DNA of 64,000 nucleotides from Hydrocarboniclastica marina (GTDB lineage: Bacteria; Pseudomonadota; Gammaproteobacteria; Pseudomonadales; Oleiphilaceae): NCBI RefSeq assembly GCF_004851605.1, contig NZ_CP031093.1:3906692-3970691 (forward strand). Reading direction: 5' to 3'. The notes beneath the pieces are model-generated. The model did no database searches, had not been told where the DNA came from, and saw only the letters and a program-made list of their open reading frames with translations. This document shows positions 53,760 to 61,610 of this stretch, piece after piece. Made by a program: the position numbers and the translations under genes. The number at the start of each line of letters is the position of its first letter. Within the stretch, counting starts at the first letter, position 1.

Positions 53760-54243
53760 ATCGTCTGCTCCTCAAAATGAAACCCCGCCTGATACAGCGG
53801 TGACGAGGCCTCACGCCCCAGCGATGAATGCACGCGATAGCCCACGCCACTCCAGATAAAGTCTAGGGACGTGGTGGCATCGCCAAATCATCAAAATTGA
53901 GGAAGACAGGGAATTTTTTGACGGTGAGTCCGGGGTAACCGATGACTTTTCAGCGGTTATGCGGGATAAGATTTTGCAACCGGGCTGATTTGCTAGCTTG
54001 CCAGATTGGGTGCCTGGCGGCAGGTGGCAGGTGGCATCCAGTAGTCAGCAGTAGTCAGATCGGGCAACAAACCATTCGTTAGCGTAATTAGTGCCTAAAA
54101 AAACGATTGACGATCAACCCTGAAAGATTAGATAAAGGTATTTCTGTCACAGCGTTAATGTTAAGCAGCTTCTGATCAGCTCGGAGACTGCCGGAAGCAA
54201 ACGCGCTCTTAATTCTTCCTGGGTTGTTTCGGGGCGTCCGGAG
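53760..54243. other. 484-bp intergenic region with short repeats and promoter candidate
   Basis: Contains GGCAGGT twice in tandem near 54019-54032 and CAGTAGTCAG twice in tandem (54039-54058). TTGACG at 54107-54112 and AGATAA at 54130-54135, 17 bp apart, make a plausible sigma-70 promoter for the LuxR-type gene at 54244. No RNA gene was recognised. Confidence 0.5.
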
Positions 54244-55428
54244 ATGCACAAGCGTACGGAAATCGCGCAATCCTTTGGCGACAACCTCATCAGTGGGCTC
54301 TACACCGCGGCCACTGACCCCTCGCTCTGGCCACAGACTTTGGCGACGGTTGTTGAGGCCACGGGCTCGGTGGGCGTGAACGTCATGGTGAAGCGTGTTG
54401 ACGACCGCGAACCGCAAGCGATCTTTCACTTCGGGCTGGATCTGGCCTCCGAAAAGCGCTACCTGGACTATTACCATCAGATAGACACGCCACTACGTCA
54501 CCTGCTCAATAGCTCACCCGGCCTCTGTCAGGGCTGCCACACCCAGATCTCTGAAGCGGAGGTCGCCGCCGATGAGTACTACCAGGATTTTTACATCCCT
54601 GATGGGCTTCGCTACTGCGCTGGCGGCTATCAACTCGTCAATGGCCAACTTTTTGTCTTGGCGGCTCACCGGGCCACGACCACCACCTGTTTCGACGGAC
54701 CCTCTCTGGCGCTCCTGCAACAGATACTGGTTCACCTGCCCCACGTGTTCTATCTCCAGAACCTCTTCAACCGACAGCAGGACCAGATTGCCTGGCTCAG
54801 CGCCACCCTCGACAAACTGCCTCAACCCGTTATGGTCACGGACTGCCAGGGGCGCATCCGCTACATGAATAGCGCCTGTGACAGCCTGAAGCAGCAGGTT
54901 CCCTCTCTGGTCGTGCGGGCCGGGAAAATCGGGAGCACGGACACCGCATGTCACACCCAGTTGCAGCGACTCATCCGCGCCGCCTGCGGGAAGTCCTCCG
55001 ATACGCCCCCGGCTTTTCTCTCATTGAACAACGCGTCCGGCCTGCCGGGGCTGGAGATAACTGTCACACCCCTGAGACCCGAGCAGACTGTTGTGCCCAG
55101 AGAGGGCGACAGCCTTGCCATGCTGCTATTCAGGTCGCCGTTTGTCGCGCCGTCCAGTGATCGGTTGAGCACACGGCCGTACGGGCTGACGCCGGCCGAG
55201 CTGCGTCTCGCCAGCGCGCTGATTGAGGGTGCTTCCCCCGAGAGTTACGCCGACGCCCGCGAACTCATGACCTCGACCGTCAGAAGCCAGATACGCAGCA
55301 TCCTGGCGAAGACGGGCACCCGCAATATTGTCGGCGCCGTGTCGCTGCTATCCGGGCTGCAGATTCCTCATGAGACGACGGAGGGAAAAACGCGCCCAAA
55401 ACCTATGTCCCGTCCCCAGCGGCACTGA
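54244..55428 (+). CDS. LuxR-type transcription regulator
   Basis: 394 aa. The C-terminal helix-turn-helix is recognisable but divergent (LTPAELRLASALIEGASPESYA, then TSTVRSQIRSILAKTGTRN). The middle has a PAS-like segment (DKLPQPVMVTDCQGRIRYMNSA). A Cys-containing stretch (SSPGLCQGCHTQ) lies near residue 97. Same architecture as the gene at 48154. The divergent TraF-type gene and the lipoprotein 188 bp downstream are likely targets by position. Confidence 0.78.
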   Translation: MHKRTEIAQSFGDNLISGLYTAATDPSLWPQTLATVVEATGSVGVNVMVKRVDDREPQAIFHFGLDLASEKRYLDYYHQIDTPLRHLLNSSPGLCQGCHTQISEAEVAADEYYQDFYIPDGLRYCAGGYQLVNGQLFVLAAHRATTTTCFDGPSLALLQQILVHLPHVFYLQNLFNRQQDQIAWLSATLDKLPQPVMVTDCQGRIRYMNSACDSLKQQVPSLVVRAGKIGSTDTACHTQLQRLIRAACGKSSDTPPAFLSLNNASGLPGLEITVTPLRPEQTVVPREGDSLAMLLFRSPFVAPSSDRLSTRPYGLTPAELRLASALIEGASPESYADARELMTSTVRSQIRSILAKTGTRNIVGAVSLLSGLQIPHETTEGKTRPKPMSRPQRH

Positions 55429-55616
55429 CTGCGATCCCCGTCAAACTCCCGGCTGTCCGGCAGCCAGGCTCCTTCCGCTCTGTCCTACCGCAATACGAGT
55501 TACATAACTTTACATACAAATCAACCGCTTATCCCATATAGGAGATGCGCGATACGCGTCGCCTGCTATATTAATTTTTAGTAATTCCAATCAGACACAT
55601 CGCAACCGAGGTAGAT

Positions 55617-57596
55617 ATGCAGAGTAAGCGGTATTGGTCCCTGTTTTTAATGGCGTTATTGGCTTTGATGCTGGCGGGTTGTGGCGGTAGTTCGTCATCC
55701 AGCGACGACGATTCGGATACCCCCGCGGAAAGCGGCACCGAGGTATCCGGCACAGCTTCGGCAGCGCCCAACCAAGTGGCGCTGCTGGAACAGAAGAACC
55801 TGTTCGAAGTGGCCCTGGAGTTCGTGGTGCCGCCTCTGGCCGCGGCCATGACCGGACTTGAGCCTATCCAGGGCGCCAGCGTGGAGCTGATCCGAGTCGA
55901 TAACGAAGGAAACCAGATCGGCGAAGTCATCGCGACGACCACCACCAGCGTGACCGGCCACTACACGCTGCGTCTTCCCGCTGATGTCAATCTGGCCGGT
56001 GACCTGGTCGTGCGCATCGGCAGCAAGCCCGGCGCCCAACTGCGGGCCCAGGTGGTCAGCCGCAGCGTCAACATCACGCCGGTATCGGAATACGTGCTGA
56101 AGAAGTTCATCGAACGCGGCACCGATCTCAACAGCCTGTCCCCGGACACTGTCGTCTCCATCTCCGGCAAAGTGGAAGAGTTCGACATCGCGGCCCTGGG
56201 CGGCGAGAACATCGACGCACTGCTTGCCCGTCTGGAAGCCGACGCCGGCGATTACGTTAATAGCCAGATCGACCTGGCCGTGTCGGAGCCTGCCGATGGC
56301 GCATCCCTTGACGGTGTGTACTACAGCACCAACATGACCCTGGTGCTCGGCGATACCGACGATGGTTCCCCCGGGACTTTCGAGACCCAGGTGTTTAAAG
56401 ATATTTTCGCGCTGGACGCCCAGGGCGCCGGCGTTATCGACCTCACCATCACCGGCGGTGTCACCCTGTTCGCCCAGATGCGGGGCTCTGACAATAACAG
56501 CGGCACCGTGTACAAGGGCGTAGACATCGGCGACGGTGAAAGCGAAAACCTTGAGGCTGCCTACACGGACAACAACGTCGTCACCATCCAGGCGCCTTTT
56601 CACGAGGAAGTTGAACCCGAAAACAACACCGGCTTCCGCGCGCCGGCGACTGACTTCCGCCTGCAACCCGTCCCCGGCATGGGCCTGATGTTCTCGGCGC
56701 CATCCGAAGTACTGGTGCGCTACGCCCTGACCGACACTGATGCAGTCGACGCCAACAATAAACTGGGCGAAGAGCTCAAGCGCGGCATCGAAGCCTTTAT
56801 CCGCACCCCGACGGCTGCCACCAACGCCGACCTGACCGGCGCATTCGGCCGCGTTTACCTGAGCACTACCGTAAGTGACGGCGGCCAGATCGAGGCAGAA
56901 GCCGAAGCGAGCACCATTACCTTCGACGGCGCCGGCCACTTCACCAATGCCGCGTCGCCCCGGTACCGGTTCACCCGTGCCAACAATGCTTCAGTACAAC
57001 TCGTCACTGAACAGGCTAACAGCGGCTCCGCTTCGTACACCCTGGCCAGCGACGGCACAATCTCCTTCGGTGGCGATCCGACGGCGTATATAGATGAGAG
57101 CTTCAGCTTCGTAGCCGTAGCCAACCTGGACGAAGCCACCAATAACCTGGGGACCACCCTCCTGCTGAAAAAGCCCGCGACCACCCCTGAAGTATCCGGC
57201 AAGCAATACCGCATCATGTCCGCAGGCCTGGGACTGGGCCTCGGCCAAGCTGGCAATATCTCACTCATCGGCAGCCGCTTTAATTCTGAGCTGACCATGG
57301 GCACGGTGACCGCAGGCGAAACCGAAGTCACGCGTGACCTGAGCATCTCGGTGGTAACCAAGACCTCGCTGGAAGGACAGATCAACCTGACCCAGCTCAA
57401 AACTTCGCAGGCCGCTGACGTGACTGTGGGCAGCCATGGTGAAACCACAATTGTTGTGGTCGATGGTGAGCGGACTACTACCTATGAAGGCTTCTTCAAC
57501 GCTGAAGGCAGCCTGGGCGTGTTTATGGTTCGGGTTAACGAGGGGGAGAATGATGCTAATCAGTTGGGGTTGGCGGTTTTGATTGAGAAGATTTGA
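55617..57596 (+). CDS. Large lipoprotein of unknown function
   Basis: 659 aa. Lipobox LMLAGCGG followed by a Ser/Asp linker. A carboxypeptidase-regulatory-like beta domain follows (ASVELIRVDNEGNQIGEVIATTTTS broken by turns, TGHYTLRLPADVN), then NITPVSEYVLKKFIERG, which parallels the ITPFTHL segment of the 50328 lipoprotein. The C-terminal half is beta-rich. Its own promoter must lie in the 188-bp gap after the LuxR-type gene. A good terminator follows. Confidence 0.72.
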   Translation: MQSKRYWSLFLMALLALMLAGCGGSSSSSDDDSDTPAESGTEVSGTASAAPNQVALLEQKNLFEVALEFVVPPLAAAMTGLEPIQGASVELIRVDNEGNQIGEVIATTTTSVTGHYTLRLPADVNLAGDLVVRIGSKPGAQLRAQVVSRSVNITPVSEYVLKKFIERGTDLNSLSPDTVVSISGKVEEFDIAALGGENIDALLARLEADAGDYVNSQIDLAVSEPADGASLDGVYYSTNMTLVLGDTDDGSPGTFETQVFKDIFALDAQGAGVIDLTITGGVTLFAQMRGSDNNSGTVYKGVDIGDGESENLEAAYTDNNVVTIQAPFHEEVEPENNTGFRAPATDFRLQPVPGMGLMFSAPSEVLVRYALTDTDAVDANNKLGEELKRGIEAFIRTPTAATNADLTGAFGRVYLSTTVSDGGQIEAEAEASTITFDGAGHFTNAASPRYRFTRANNASVQLVTEQANSGSASYTLASDGTISFGGDPTAYIDESFSFVAVANLDEATNNLGTTLLLKKPATTPEVSGKQYRIMSAGLGLGLGQAGNISLIGSRFNSELTMGTVTAGETEVTRDLSISVVTKTSLEGQINLTQLKTSQAADVTVGSHGETTIVVVDGERTTTYEGFFNAEGSLGVFMVRVNEGENDANQLGLAVLIEKI

Positions 57597-57662
57597 GGGT
57601 TAGCCGAATTACGGGAACAGTTGCGGCGGGGTTCTACCTGTAGTGGCTTTGCCTTCAAGATT

Positions 57663-57686
57663 CGCCGGCTTTTGCCGGCTTTTTTA
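57663..57686 (+). terminator. Rho-independent terminator after lipoprotein gene
   Basis: GCCGGC stem, TTTT loop, GCCGGC stem (57664-57679), then a run of T. It closes the lipoprotein transcript 67 bp after its stop and marks the edge of the A+T-rich segment. Confidence 0.9.
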
Positions 57687-57815
57687 TTTCTTCAGCGCCG
57701 GTCTGCTAGGTGGGATCTGACGAGACGCTCAACTTCGGACCCATATCACAGCAACAGTTTAATTACATGGATTTCATAAAACCCTCCGACTAAGCTTCGT
57801 TTATTCCCGTGTTGC

Positions 57816-59555
57816 ATGTCCCTGCATAGCACCGAGGAACATAGGCTTGGGAGCGCCTTCCAAGCGTGGGCAGGCTTCGAAAGAGGAGTTTCTATCAAAG
57901 CTGTCGAGGTTACTATCCACAATTTCCGATCAATCTGTGACGCGACGATATCATTAGCCGACTACGGCATTCTTGTAGGTGTTAATAACGCCGGCAAGAC
58001 GACGGTGATAGATGCAATTCGGGCTTTTTACGGTAAAGGCGTAAAATTCGAAAAATCTCGAGATTTCCCCTATAAAGGGGCAGAGGATGCGGAAGCTTGG
58101 GTTGAGATTGAGTTTCGACCGTCTGCAGAAGAATTAGTTACTCTAAAGGACGAGTATCGGTCCGGCAATCAGACCTTTCGAGTCAGAAATTACCTGTGTT
58201 CAGATCAGAAAGATAAAGAAGGCAAAGAACGGTCCGGGCCTTATGCCTATTTAGATGGAACATTGTCTGATGAACGGTTCTATGGTTTTAAGAATGTAGG
58301 GCAGGGAAAATTTGGCGAAATCATCTATATCCCCGCGGTTTCGAAAATTGATGAACACACTAAGCTGACGGGTCCTTCAGCACTTCGAGAGCTCGTGAAC
58401 TCTGTTCTCTCCAAAGTCATGGCGCAATCAGGCGCCTACCAAACTCTAAGCGAATCGTTTGCACAATTCGAAGGCGCGATTAAAACTGAAGCCACTACTG
58501 ATGGGCATTCCCTTCAAAGCATAGAAACCGATATTTCGAAAGAATTAAAAGATTGGGGCGCAGGGTTCAAATTCAATATCAAACCAGTTGGCATAGACGA
58601 CATTATTAAAGGCCTCGTTAATCATGAGATCCTTGATGAGTCGCTGGATAGAACACAGCCAATCTCGGCATATGGGCAAGGATTTCAGCGGAGCGTTATC
58701 TATACTCTTATTCGGGTGGCCGCAAAATACAGCGCTAAAATTAAGTTACCGAAGAAGAAAGAGTTCGCCCCTGAACTGACATGGATACTGTTTGAGGAAC
58801 CTGAGGCATTTCTGCACCCAACTCAAGTAAGCTCTTTGAATTCTGATTTGCGAGCGCTAGCTGAAAGCTCAGTGTCTCAGGTCCTTCTTTCTACCCACAA
58901 TCCCCAGTTTGCTACCCATAGTATTCGGGACATTACTGCAATTTGCCGGTTGCAGCGCGAATCCTGTCGCACAAAGAGTTATCAGATATCCAACCAAGAA
59001 CTGGATGCGGTTCTTGCAGTTAACCAACATGATGCTCAGTCATGGGCTGCCTCTGGCATGCAGATTGATGCCGATGATCTACTGATCGATATGGAAGCTG
59101 TTAAATATGCCTTGTGGCTGGACCAGAAACGAAGCGCAGCTTTTTTTTCTGAGAAGGTGCTCTTGGTAGAAGGGCCGACCGAAAGCGCGCTCCTTTCTTA
59201 CATGTTCGACCAAGGGCTGCTACCGATCTGCAAAGATGTTTTTATCTTGGATACCATAGGGAAGTACAACATCCACAGATTCATGCGTCTCTTCCATGCA
59301 TTTGGGATTAGGCACTATGTCCTCTACGACTCGGATGATGGAAGGCACGCTCCGGTAGACGCGACGATTCAAAAAGCATCCAATCCATTCACCGGAGGGA
59401 TCGATACATTTCCTAAAGACTTGGAAAGTTATATTGGTATTGCGCCCGCTGCCCGGTCACACCGAAAGCCACAACACGTTATGCTTCAGGTAGCCACGAG
59501 TGATGTCGACCTTACGCCCCTGGCGTCGAAAATTAGCATACTAATTTCTCAATGA
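57816..59555 (+). CDS. OLD-family ATP-dependent nuclease
   Basis: 579 aa. N-terminal ABC-type ATPase: Walker A GVNNAGKTT near residue 55 and Walker B LTWILFEEPEAFLHP near 325, with SQVLLSTHNPQFATH after it. C-terminal TOPRIM nuclease domain: VLLVEGPTESALL and YVLYDSDDG. OLD proteins are phage-exclusion and defence nucleases; GajA of Gabija has the same layout but has a helicase partner, which is absent here. Lower GC than neighbours suggests transfer. The first about 28 residues precede the conserved start (VEVTIHNFRSI) and could be over-annotated, but no later start codon fits. Confidence 0.85.
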   Translation: MSLHSTEEHRLGSAFQAWAGFERGVSIKAVEVTIHNFRSICDATISLADYGILVGVNNAGKTTVIDAIRAFYGKGVKFEKSRDFPYKGAEDAEAWVEIEFRPSAEELVTLKDEYRSGNQTFRVRNYLCSDQKDKEGKERSGPYAYLDGTLSDERFYGFKNVGQGKFGEIIYIPAVSKIDEHTKLTGPSALRELVNSVLSKVMAQSGAYQTLSESFAQFEGAIKTEATTDGHSLQSIETDISKELKDWGAGFKFNIKPVGIDDIIKGLVNHEILDESLDRTQPISAYGQGFQRSVIYTLIRVAAKYSAKIKLPKKKEFAPELTWILFEEPEAFLHPTQVSSLNSDLRALAESSVSQVLLSTHNPQFATHSIRDITAICRLQRESCRTKSYQISNQELDAVLAVNQHDAQSWAASGMQIDADDLLIDMEAVKYALWLDQKRSAAFFSEKVLLVEGPTESALLSYMFDQGLLPICKDVFILDTIGKYNIHRFMRLFHAFGIRHYVLYDSDDGRHAPVDATIQKASNPFTGGIDTFPKDLESYIGIAPAARSHRKPQHVMLQVATSDVDLTPLASKISILISQ

Positions 59556-59761
59556 TAGGGAAACCCAAACCGAGACAGATTTTTTAGCGCATTGAACAGC
59601 GCCCCCTCAACGTCCGGCTATCTCGATGCGGACAACCTCACGTCGACGAGATCGAATGGGTGACGGTATGGATGCCTCCTTCAGCAATTCAAATTTAGCG
59701 GATACTACGCCGTGTACTGTACCTTAGAGGATCGCATCCGCTTCGGGGAGTCTTTCCTGTC

Positions 59762-60046
59762 ATGGAAAATCTGCGGGGGCAATTAACAAGTACAGAGCTC
59801 GCTTGGGAGCGCGCTTTCGGCATTGCCCCGCTAATTAACACAGTCTTCTCCGGGTACGACGCAGCGCGTCTCGGCGGCTCATCCACAGGGTCCTGCTCTC
59901 TTGCAACACGAGGTACTACGGTGGTACAGAGGGGGCATGACTACATCTTTAATAGTGCTCGGTACCAGGTTAAAGGGAATCGGCCTACCTTTGATGAGGT
60001 TAAGCTGTCACCGGCTCATCTGCGCCTTGGCAGACAATTGGTGTAA
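59762..60046 (+). pseudogene. Probable nuclease remnant or small unknown protein
   Basis: 94 codons. The segment YIFNSARYQVKGNRP looks like the catalytic strand of a restriction-type nuclease, with QVK as the Q-x-K of PD-(D/E)XK enzymes. The frame ends soon after, where such enzymes would continue. The frame may be a 5' fragment of a decayed gene; a GGGGAG lies 11 nt before the ATG. Assignment is an inference from a single motif. Confidence 0.35.
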
Positions 60047-60147
60047 GCAGGCACTAGCAGGACGAGCAGCTCATTGAAGATCTAGAAAGCGTCTTCAAAA
60101 GTACCGGTAGGTACATGGCCAGAGAACCGTGAAACTAAGGAAACTTT

Positions 60148-60750
60148 TTGAGATTAGCAAAAACGACATTCCTATTAGCCCTACTTCTAGTCGTGACTGG
60201 ATGCAGCGTAAACAAAGTAAGTAGAGTCGCTTTGCCCAACTCATACGTTGTCTCGGCGGGTGAATCGGCTGCCGATATGCCGAAGGTGGGCCTGGTCGTG
60301 GACGAAGCACTATCGTCGGTTGTAGCGCGAGCTATCCAGCAGCAGAGCGCTCTAAAATACGATTTTGAGTTTGCTCTAGGTCGCGACATCGGTAGGACTC
60401 TACCGCAGTATTTAAATTCATTTACGAAAGTTCAGCATGTCAGGAGCGTCGATCAGGGAGGGGAGTATGATTGGTTGATCGTACCGACGTTGTCGAACGA
60501 TTTTTTCATCAACATCCGCCAAAGTGCGGGCCCCACCTATGATCTGGAGATAGTACTCGATGTTTTAATACTGAAAGCGCAGCGCTACGTCGACCGCGTA
60601 ATCGTGAAGGAGCGTCGGCGTATAGAGATATCAGCATTCGAAAACCAAGACGACGAGAGAACTGCTCTAATGCAAACCATTTATGAAGACCAGATAGCAT
60701 CTCTCTACGAGTCTCTGAGACAAGAGCTCCTTATAGTATTCAACAAGTAA
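60148..60750 (+). CDS. Lipoprotein of unknown function, TTG start
   Basis: 200 aa. A TTG at 60148 follows TAAGGAAAC and gives a clean lipoprotein signal with lipobox VVTGCSV. The mature part is an alpha/beta pattern with a C-terminal helix of mixed charge. Base composition is A+T-rich like the OLD gene. Not recognised. The next gene lies 119 bp downstream. Confidence 0.65.
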   Translation: MRLAKTTFLLALLLVVTGCSVNKVSRVALPNSYVVSAGESAADMPKVGLVVDEALSSVVARAIQQQSALKYDFEFALGRDIGRTLPQYLNSFTKVQHVRSVDQGGEYDWLIVPTLSNDFFINIRQSAGPTYDLEIVLDVLILKAQRYVDRVIVKERRRIEISAFENQDDERTALMQTIYEDQIASLYESLRQELLIVFNK

Positions 60751-60869
60751 ACCCATTGGGAAATTTAACTTCGTTGTCACTGCAGCTGCTTCCCAAAGCT
60801 CGGCCCCTGGCTTTTAAAGAGATTTTTTTAAATACTCCTTAAAAACAGAAAATTAAGTTAGGTCAATTT

Positions 60870-61229
60870 ATGACAAAAGTTATGCGTTTTTGGCTGCCTG
60901 TTACGACGTTAATATTTGGCTCACTCATCGGCTCTGGGGCAATATGGAGCTGGAAGAGCTCTCAAATAGAACAAACAAAACTGCAGATTCAGTCGGTGAA
61001 AACCTCCGTGGAGCTTAGAGAAAGAATGATGACCCTGTTGATAGAGATTTCTGCCTTCCAGGGCGATCCGGGAAAAAGGCGAAGCCACTTCATCGAATAC
61101 GAAGCTAAAATTGAACATTACAACGCGCTAGAGCTTCATCTGGCGAATATCGAGCACCGGAATCCTGAGCCTGTCGATTTTATAGGGCAGCTCCCCAAGC
61201 CAGTCAAAAACTTCAGAATCGAGGACTAG
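60870..61229 (+). CDS. Small membrane-anchored protein of unknown function
   Basis: 119 aa. One N-terminal helix (WLPVTTLIFGSLIGSGAIW) is followed by a probable coiled-coil or amphipathic helix (SQIEQTKLQIQSVKTSVELRE broken after 20) and a polar tail. Ribosome site is weak (AAGTTAGG). Base composition matches the A+T-rich island. Not recognised. Confidence 0.5.
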   Translation: MTKVMRFWLPVTTLIFGSLIGSGAIWSWKSSQIEQTKLQIQSVKTSVELRERMMTLLIEISAFQGDPGKRRSHFIEYEAKIEHYNALELHLANIEHRNPEPVDFIGQLPKPVKNFRIED

Positions 61230-61610
61230 CCAACCAAAACTGGGCAGCTATGGGCGGGTCCCAGGGGCCAACGTGGACACCCACCTCAACATTAAACTAG
61301 CTTGATGCAGACGGCCTCGGGGGAGAGACGAGCTTGCAGGGGTGTCCATCTCATCACTCACTTCAATCTCGGTTCTTCAATCTCGGGCGCCGGGTGTTCG
61401 AGCATACGGGTAAAAATCCGATAGTACTGCGCCGTCGCCTTGAGCAATTACTCCATGACCCACCGCCAGGGCGCAAGCGTCATGGCCAGACTTTCAAGCT
61501 CACCCCGCAGGACCCGGCCACGTCCTTCAGCTTTTCAGATATGGACGGCAGCCCCCCTTGGAACTGCCTTTAGTTACCCCAGCAGCGCGTTCAATCATCC
61601 CACTGCAGGG
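61230..61610. other. 381-bp intergenic region
   Basis: A 14-bp unit CTTCAATCTCGG+TT/GC occurs twice in tandem (61361-61388). On the minus strand, fragments such as LKATAQYYRIFTRMLEHPAPE read without a full frame and could be a decayed gene, but no family was recognised. An 80-codon plus-strand frame at 61334-61573 lacks support. Confidence 0.4.

Noticed and set aside
54107-54117. TTGACGATCAA as an Fnr/Anr box
   Set aside because: The half-sites TTGA and TCAA are only 3 bp apart instead of the required geometry; it fits better as a -35 element.
52740-56939. Antisense frames of 346 codons opposite the TraF-type gene and 414 codons opposite the 55617 lipoprotein
   Set aside because: The sense frames have signal peptides and, for the second, a terminator; the antisense ones have neither.
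57816-59555. Complete Gabija system
   Set aside because: The GajA-like protein has no UvrD-type GajB helicase on either side.
61334-61573. 80-codon plus-strand frame
   Set aside because: No family resemblance or ribosome site, and it overlaps a repeat and possible decayed sequence on the other strand.
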